Below are positions 60,173 through 64,000 of a stretch of DNA of 64,000 nucleotides, one piece after another; position 1 is the first letter of the stretch; every line of letters starts with the position of its first letter. The stretch is from an uncultured Lachnospiraceae bacterium. Lineage in GTDB: Bacteria > Bacillota > Clostridia > Lachnospirales > Lachnospiraceae. Under the pieces are notes generated by a model. That model was not told the DNA's origin. It did not search any database and saw only the letters and a program-made list of their open reading frames with translations. The stretch is from positions 62,001 through 126,000 of the forward strand of contig CALWLI010000010.1 of assembly GCA_944381485.1 (NCBI GenBank). The letters are read 5' to 3'. The translations under genes were made by a program, and so were the position numbers.

Positions 60173-60917
60173 GTTTATATATATTTTTTTCTTGGCTGTT
60201 TTTGTTGTGACAGGGCTTAAGCTCATAAAAAATATGAGCGATGCCCGGAAGGCCCAAGCCTTCTACTCTGAAATGTCAGGGCCCTCGGAGGATCTGTCCG
60301 AGGGCCTGAAAACAGCCACAGGCTCTGACTCCTCATACGAAAAAATATCCGGAGAGCTCTCTTTTTTCCGCCTTAAATTCAATAAATATAAGGCGGATTT
60401 TGATGAGCTCATATTTTGGCTCAATATTCCCGGTACTGATACAGATCTTCCCGTAATGCAGTCTGAGGACAACAGCTACTATCTTCACAGGCTTCCCGAC
60501 AAGTCCTACAATGCTCTGGGAAGTCTTTTTCTTGATTATCGCTGTAATAAGGACAGTACGAATCTGATAATCTATGGCCATAACGGAGTAAATGGCAGGA
60601 TGTTCGGTGGCCTTAAGAGATATGCTGACAGTGAATACTTAAGCTCTCACCCCTATATCATCCTGGCAGACTCCGATTCAGTCTATAAATGCCCTATCTT
60701 TTCCGTGAGAGAGGTGGAGGCCTCCGGAGACGCCTACACCATAGATTTTGAGAAGGATGAGGATCTTCTCCTCTATCTTGAAAAGGCGGCTCGGGACTCA
60801 CTTTGTCAGACAGATGTGCATATGTCAGATGTAAAACGCATAGTCACCCTCTCCACCTGCACCTCAGTATCCGACAACAAAAGATTTATAGTTCAAGCTG
60901 TTATAGAGCAACAATGA
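60144..60917 (+). CDS. srtB: Class B sortase
   Basis: Membrane transpeptidase of 257 residues that links sorting-motif proteins to the wall or to other pilins. One N-terminal membrane helix (about residues 8-25) is followed by the sortase barrel with the catalytic His in NLIIYGHNGVNG, Cys in VTLSTCTS and Arg in NKRFIVQ. The RRCN-like insert and overall layout (NIPGTDTDLPVMQ, YLHRLPDKSYN, GSLFLDYRC) are of class B. The GTG start has AGAGG five bases upstream and overlaps the end of the adhesin gene by 29 bases, so the adhesin is its likely dedicated substrate. Assignment to class B is from motif pattern. Confidence 0.92.
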   Translation: MKKGRTLIFKFIYIFFLAVFVVTGLKLIKNMSDARKAQAFYSEMSGPSEDLSEGLKTATGSDSSYEKISGELSFFRLKFNKYKADFDELIFWLNIPGTDTDLPVMQSEDNSYYLHRLPDKSYNALGSLFLDYRCNKDSTNLIIYGHNGVNGRMFGGLKRYADSEYLSSHPYIILADSDSVYKCPIFSVREVEASGDAYTIDFEKDEDLLLYLEKAARDSLCQTDVHMSDVKRIVTLSTCTSVSDNKRFIVQAVIEQQ

Positions 60918-61019
60918 TATATAGGATCAATGCTATAGACAAAAAGACTTTGTGCGAAGTAAAATAATTTTATATGTCTTTTTATTGACAGCTCTGATCT
61001 CAGGCAGGAGGTAAGTTTT

Positions 61020-61988
61020 ATGCTGAAAAATATTAAAATCTCAGAGTTAAAGGACTTCAGGATAGGAAATGCCACTGATGTTAAAAATGCCACCGGCTGC
61101 ACTGCCCTCATCTGTGAGGAGGGAGCCACAGCAGGCGTATGCGTGAGAGGCGGCAGCCCGGCCTCCAGAGAGACCGAGCTTCTGCGCCCTGAAAACACTG
61201 TGCAAAAAATCAACTGTGTCATGCTCTCCGGCGGCAGCGCCTTCGGCCTTGAGGCAGGAGACGGGGCAATGAGCTTCCTTGAGGAGAGAGGCGTGGGCTT
61301 TGATGTGGGCATAGGTAGAGTCCCCATAGTCTGTGGTGCATCTCTCTTTGATCTTGAGCTGGAAAGTTTTAAGGTGCGTCCGGATAAGAAGATGGGATAT
61401 ATGGCCTGCGAAAATGCCTTCTTAAAGCCTGAGCCTGATGAGGGCAATGTAGGTGCCGGCACCGGTGCCACTGTGGGAAAGCTGAGAAATGCCGCTGATA
61501 TGATGAAATGCGGCCTGGGCATATACGCTGCAAGCATAGGTGAGGTTATGTGCGGAGCTGTCGTTGCCGTAAACGCTCTTGGAGATGTGATAGATTGTGA
61601 CACAGGAAAGATATTGGCAGGCCTTTTAAACAGTGACCATTCCGGCTTTTACGGCAGCGTGAGATGCCTCTATGAGGGCTTGGAAAAGCCTGGGGATCTG
61701 TGGAGCGGGAATACTACCATTGGCTGTGTCATTACAAATGCAAGGCTTGACAAGAGTCAGTGCAATAAATCGGCATCCATAGTACATAATGCCTTTGCAA
61801 AGACCATAAGCCCAGCCCACTCAACAGCGGACGGGGACACCATATTTGTCATGGCCTCAGGGAAGAAGGATGTGCAGCCGGATGCGTTTAACGCCCTTGC
61901 AACGGAGGTCATGGCCGAGGCTGTAAAAAGAGCAGCTCTGACTGCAAAGCCCGCCTACGGCCTAAAGGCGGCATGTGATTTCTTATAA
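61020..61988 (+). CDS. P1-family (S58/DmpA-like) peptidase
   Basis: A 322-residue self-processing Ntn-type aminopeptidase/esterase. The family motifs MLSGGSAFGLEAGDGAM (residues about 63-79), GNVGAGTGATVGKL and, before the autocleavage site, the segment GNTTIGCVITNARLDK are clear, with TTIGCVIT near the expected nucleophile. Members cleave beta-amino or N-terminal D/L residues from small peptides. GGAGG precedes the ATG. It is monocistronic with a strong terminator. The substrate is unknown. Confidence 0.9.
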   Translation: MLKNIKISELKDFRIGNATDVKNATGCTALICEEGATAGVCVRGGSPASRETELLRPENTVQKINCVMLSGGSAFGLEAGDGAMSFLEERGVGFDVGIGRVPIVCGASLFDLELESFKVRPDKKMGYMACENAFLKPEPDEGNVGAGTGATVGKLRNAADMMKCGLGIYAASIGEVMCGAVVAVNALGDVIDCDTGKILAGLLNSDHSGFYGSVRCLYEGLEKPGDLWSGNTTIGCVITNARLDKSQCNKSASIVHNAFAKTISPAHSTADGDTIFVMASGKKDVQPDAFNALATEVMAEAVKRAALTAKPAYGLKAACDFL

Positions 61989-61994
61989 TGTAAG

Positions 61995-62019
61995 GCAGGC
62001 GGGAAAGATTCCCGCCTGC
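61995..62019 (+). terminator. Terminator of the P1-family peptidase gene
   Basis: Perfect 11-bp stem GCAGGCGGGAA/TTCCCGCCTGC with a 3-base loop followed by TTATTTTTTAA. Confidence 0.9.
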
Positions 62020-62045
62020 TTATTTTTTAAACTTGAATCCGGCTT

Positions 62046-62687
62046 TTATCTGTACGGATCCTCCGGATAAAGCTTATTCTTATAATAGCCTTCAGAGCAA
62101 TACACAGCTGCCAGAGGATTGTGTCCTGTCACCCTGTCCTTTACCGCAAGTATGGTGACAGGGCTCTGTGCATATTTTATGAATAAAGTGTCATGTCCTA
62201 CACAAAGTCCCAGTATTATATTGAAATCAGTCTTTGACTCATTTAGTACCTTAGCTTGCCCTACAGGGTTACACATGATCTCTGATTCAGGATCTCCGTT
62301 TATTGTATCCTCGGGCTTAAGACCCAAGTCCGCCTTCGGGTGGGCTCCGTTTTTGCATATGACTGAGATGACCTCAAAGCCATTGTACTCCAGCACCTTT
62401 GTCACCACCCGGGCCTCGTTTATAAAGCCGCTGCAGAAGGCAAGACCTATCTTCTTATAGTCGCAGCGATGCATGAACTTGATGATCTCAACAAGTCTTG
62501 TGTCCTCACAGTAGCCTCCGGCCTCCACGCAGGCGGCATTTAAAGCTATAGCTTTGGTCTCGGCATCCCCATATTTCTCCATGGCCTCAGCCTGAAGTTT
62601 CTCATTCCGGCTCGGGCAGTCCTTTAAGGTCCTTTCCAAATCTCCCTTGGTGCAGCCCAAAGCCCCGCATTTAGCACAGGTATACAT
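62046..62687 (-). CDS. DUF1847 metal-binding protein
   Basis: A 213-residue soluble protein of unknown function. It starts with a Cys cluster CAKCGALGC (residues about 4-12) and has further conserved Cys residues (CPSRNEK, EAGGYCEDTRL, MCNPVGQAK, LGLCVGHD). The C-terminal part LFIKYAQSPVTILAVKDRV is typical of DUF1847. GGGGG lies upstream of the ATG, next to a 16-bp repeat cluster. It follows fruK on the same strand, and cotranscription is likely. Confidence 0.85.
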   Translation of the reverse strand: MYTCAKCGALGCTKGDLERTLKDCPSRNEKLQAEAMEKYGDAETKAIALNAACVEAGGYCEDTRLVEIIKFMHRCDYKKIGLAFCSGFINEARVVTKVLEYNGFEVISVICKNGAHPKADLGLKPEDTINGDPESEIMCNPVGQAKVLNESKTDFNIILGLCVGHDTLFIKYAQSPVTILAVKDRVTGHNPLAAVYCSEGYYKNKLYPEDPYR

Positions 62688-62700
62688 CTCTTATCCCCCT

Positions 62701-62748
62701 ATTTGTCTTTATAGCTATTTATCTTTATAGTTATTTATCTTTATTACT
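62701..62748. repeat. Three tandem 16-bp AT-rich repeats
   Basis: Units 62701-62716, 62717-62732 and 62733-62748 share the pattern ATTTRTCTTTATWRYT. The last unit includes the stop codon of the sugar kinase gene, and the first lies 14 bases before the DUF1847 start. Copy number change would alter the spacing between these two minus-strand genes. Confidence 0.85.
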
Positions 62749-63655
62749 CTTTATCCATTCTTTCTCTGAGTTCATCTATATCTCTTTTTTCAGCAAAGCC
62801 CTGAGAAAAGGCCCCGGCACTGCCTGAAGCAATACTGTACTTGAAGGCCTCCTCGTAGTCCCTGAAGTTTCGGTACGCATATATGAAGCCTGCCACCATG
62901 GAGTCGCCTGCTCCCACCGCATTTACAGCTTTCCCATAAGGAGCCTTTTGGCTGTAGGTCCTCCCTTTTTCGTCTACAAGTATTCCTCCCCTTGCCCCAA
63001 GAGATACCAGTACATTTGCCGCGCCTTTCTCGTGAAGCTCCATTGCCGCCTCTGTTATCTCCTCCTTAGTCTCAAGCTCTCTTCCCGTTATCTCGGAGAG
63101 CTCATGGAGGTTCGGCTTTATCAAAAAGGGCTTTGCCTCCAAAACATTTAAAAGGAGCTCTCCGGTGGCGTCCACAACTATGGGAACCTTTTTTTCCGAC
63201 AGCCTTATCATAAGGTCCCTGTAGACGGAGTCTGAGACAGAAGCTTGTACACTGCCCGCCAATACAAGCATGTCTCCATCTGAAAGCCTGTCCAGCTTTT
63301 CCGAGAGCAGCTTAAGGGATGCCTCGTCTATGTCAGGTCCTCTCCCGTTTATCTCTGTGCCCTCTATGTCGGAGAGCTTTATGTTTATCCTTGAGATACC
63401 CTTTTTGAGCTCAATAAAATCCGTTTTGAGTCCGTTTTCCAGAAGGCGTCTTTCTATCTCTTTTCCCGTAAATCCTGCTATAAAGCCGAGAGCTGTATTT
63501 TCCACGCCCAGATTGTTGAGGACCCGTGAGACATTTATCCCCTTGCCTCCGGCAAAGATCCGCTCCCTCTCTGTCCTGTTTGTCTTTCCCTCCTCAAAAT
63601 CCTTCACCGAGACTATATAGTCAAGGGCAGGATTAAAAGTAACCGTATATATCAT
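62744..63655 (-). CDS. fruK: PfkB-family 1-phosphofructokinase-like sugar kinase
   Basis: A 303-residue ATP-dependent kinase of the ribokinase fold. Starting MIYTVTFNPALDYIVSV, with GGKGINVSRVLNNLG near residue 37 and the anion hole AVGAGDSMVAGFIYA near residue 245, it fits the fructose-1-phosphate/tagatose-6-phosphate kinase subgroup. AAGGAGG precedes the ATG. No PTS fructose gene is adjacent here, so the substrate (fructose-1-P or tagatose-6-P) is open. DUF1847 follows. Confidence 0.88.
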   Translation of the reverse strand: MIYTVTFNPALDYIVSVKDFEEGKTNRTERERIFAGGKGINVSRVLNNLGVENTALGFIAGFTGKEIERRLLENGLKTDFIELKKGISRINIKLSDIEGTEINGRGPDIDEASLKLLSEKLDRLSDGDMLVLAGSVQASVSDSVYRDLMIRLSEKKVPIVVDATGELLLNVLEAKPFLIKPNLHELSEITGRELETKEEITEAAMELHEKGAANVLVSLGARGGILVDEKGRTYSQKAPYGKAVNAVGAGDSMVAGFIYAYRNFRDYEEAFKYSIASGSAGAFSQGFAEKRDIDELRERMDKE

Positions 63656-63894
63656 GTGGCTGTCCTCCTTAATGCTAAATCAGGTCTTAATCCATTAAAG
63701 CACATATGCCCGATGTAGGCAATAACTCAGTTCATTTTACTCTAATTATTAATATTTATACAAAGTTACTTTTTATTATAAATTCCTTCACATTTTTTCA
63801 GCAATTTAAAACATTGACAAATTTTGCACAAATGTATAATATTTTTCTGACTGAATAATATATCGGAATAAAATGCATAGGAGGTAGCTTGAAA
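63656..63894. other. Divergent intergenic region with a promoter for the decarboxylase gene
   Basis: About 239 bases, very AT-rich. On the plus strand TTGACA (63814-63819) is 15 bases from TATAAT (63835-63840) or 17 from the overlapping TAATAT, and AGGAGG at 63879-63884 precedes the ATG at 63895. For the kinase on the minus strand only a weak element was seen. Confidence 0.6.
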
Positions 63895-64000
63895 ATGCAG
63901 AGCTTAAGCTTTCTGTGGGAGGGCATAATGGCAGTCACCCCGCAGCAATTGATTATGTATGCAGTAGGTATCGCTCTTATTTTTCTGGCGATAAAGAAAA
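63895..64000 (+). CDS. Sodium-pumping decarboxylase beta subunit, N-terminus only
   Basis: The first 35 codons, running off the right edge. LWEGIMAVTPQQLIMYAVG and LIFLAIKK match the usual start of OadB/GcdB/MmdB beta subunits, which carry out decarboxylation coupled to sodium export in the membrane. Family members act on oxaloacetate, glutaconyl-CoA or methylmalonyl-CoA; which one cannot be told from this stretch. AGGAGG lies ten bases upstream. Confidence 0.75.
   Translation, partial: MQSLSFLWEGIMAVTPQQLIMYAVGIALIFLAIKK

Noticed and set aside
1-64000. CRISPR arrays, insertion sequences, prophage or rRNA genes
   Set aside because: No regularly spaced repeats, transposase-like frames, phage structural genes or rRNA sequence were recognised.

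Overview
The window reads as a chromosomal segment of an anaerobic Gram-positive bacterium, most probably class Clostridia and perhaps Lachnospiraceae. This is an inference from gene content: formate-tetrahydrofolate ligase, a flavodiiron protein, a meso-diaminopimelate dehydrogenase, a family II pyrophosphatase with CBS and DRTGG domains, a T-box in front of pheST, an LPXTG-type adhesin with a class B sortase, and the start of a sodium-pumping decarboxylase beta subunit. No rRNA, phage, insertion sequence or CRISPR array was seen. Most genes lie on the minus strand. Many starts carry a clear AGGAG-type ribosome binding site, and several use TTG or GTG.

Layout. 1-1812: amino-acid ABC importer (lipoprotein start and permease) behind an alpha/beta hydrolase. 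1977-6341: two paralogous LysR regulators around a cupin, a carboxymuconolactone-decarboxylase-like protein, a small coupled protein and an EamA transporter. 6488-15037: mscL with a zinc ribbon, murE, fhs, an FtsK/SpoIIIE translocase and an SH3b-NlpC/P60 cell wall hydrolase. 15116-19070: a LysR gene and a tryptophan-type ABC importer with a strong promoter and a candidate operator. 19242-23448: two flavoproteins, a sodium:alanine symporter and an NCS2 purine permease. 23582-27540: the secG-rnr-smpB-ssrA ribosome-rescue cluster with a nitroreductase gene inside it. 27634-29522: a flavin oxidoreductase and a hemolysin III family protein. 29705-33551: an unusual operon of two DUF3841-like proteins and two CapA-like proteins, directly behind tRNA-Ala; one CapA copy has lost its metal-ligand motifs.

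33699-37577: pheS and pheT under a T-box riboswitch. 37674-40643: dapB-lysC-dapA. 40830-48697: a five-gene peptide ABC importer followed by a creatininase-family protein and an M42 aminopeptidase, apparently a peptide uptake and digestion operon with a leader of about 360 nt. 48841-52407: a PLP aminotransferase-like protein, RidA, meso-DAP dehydrogenase and a pseudouridine synthase. 52506-55440: family II pyrophosphatase and flavodiiron protein. 55680-60917: a large surface adhesin broken by a one-base frameshift, followed by its overlapping class B sortase gene. 60917-64000: a P1-family peptidase, a DUF1847 protein, a PfkB-type sugar kinase with a 16-bp tandem repeat at its end, and the truncated start of an OadB/GcdB-like gene.

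How the parts fit. Lysine and DAP supply (dapA, dapB, lysC, ddh) feeds murE and the cell wall, while the NlpC/P60 enzyme remodels it. Peptide and amino-acid importers with peptidases point to amino-acid-fermenting or peptide-scavenging growth. The best candidates for something undescribed are the DUF3841/CapA operon with its apparent pseudoenzyme, the frameshifted adhesin with a terminator-like hairpin at the 5' end of its transcript, and the long unassigned leader of the peptide operon.
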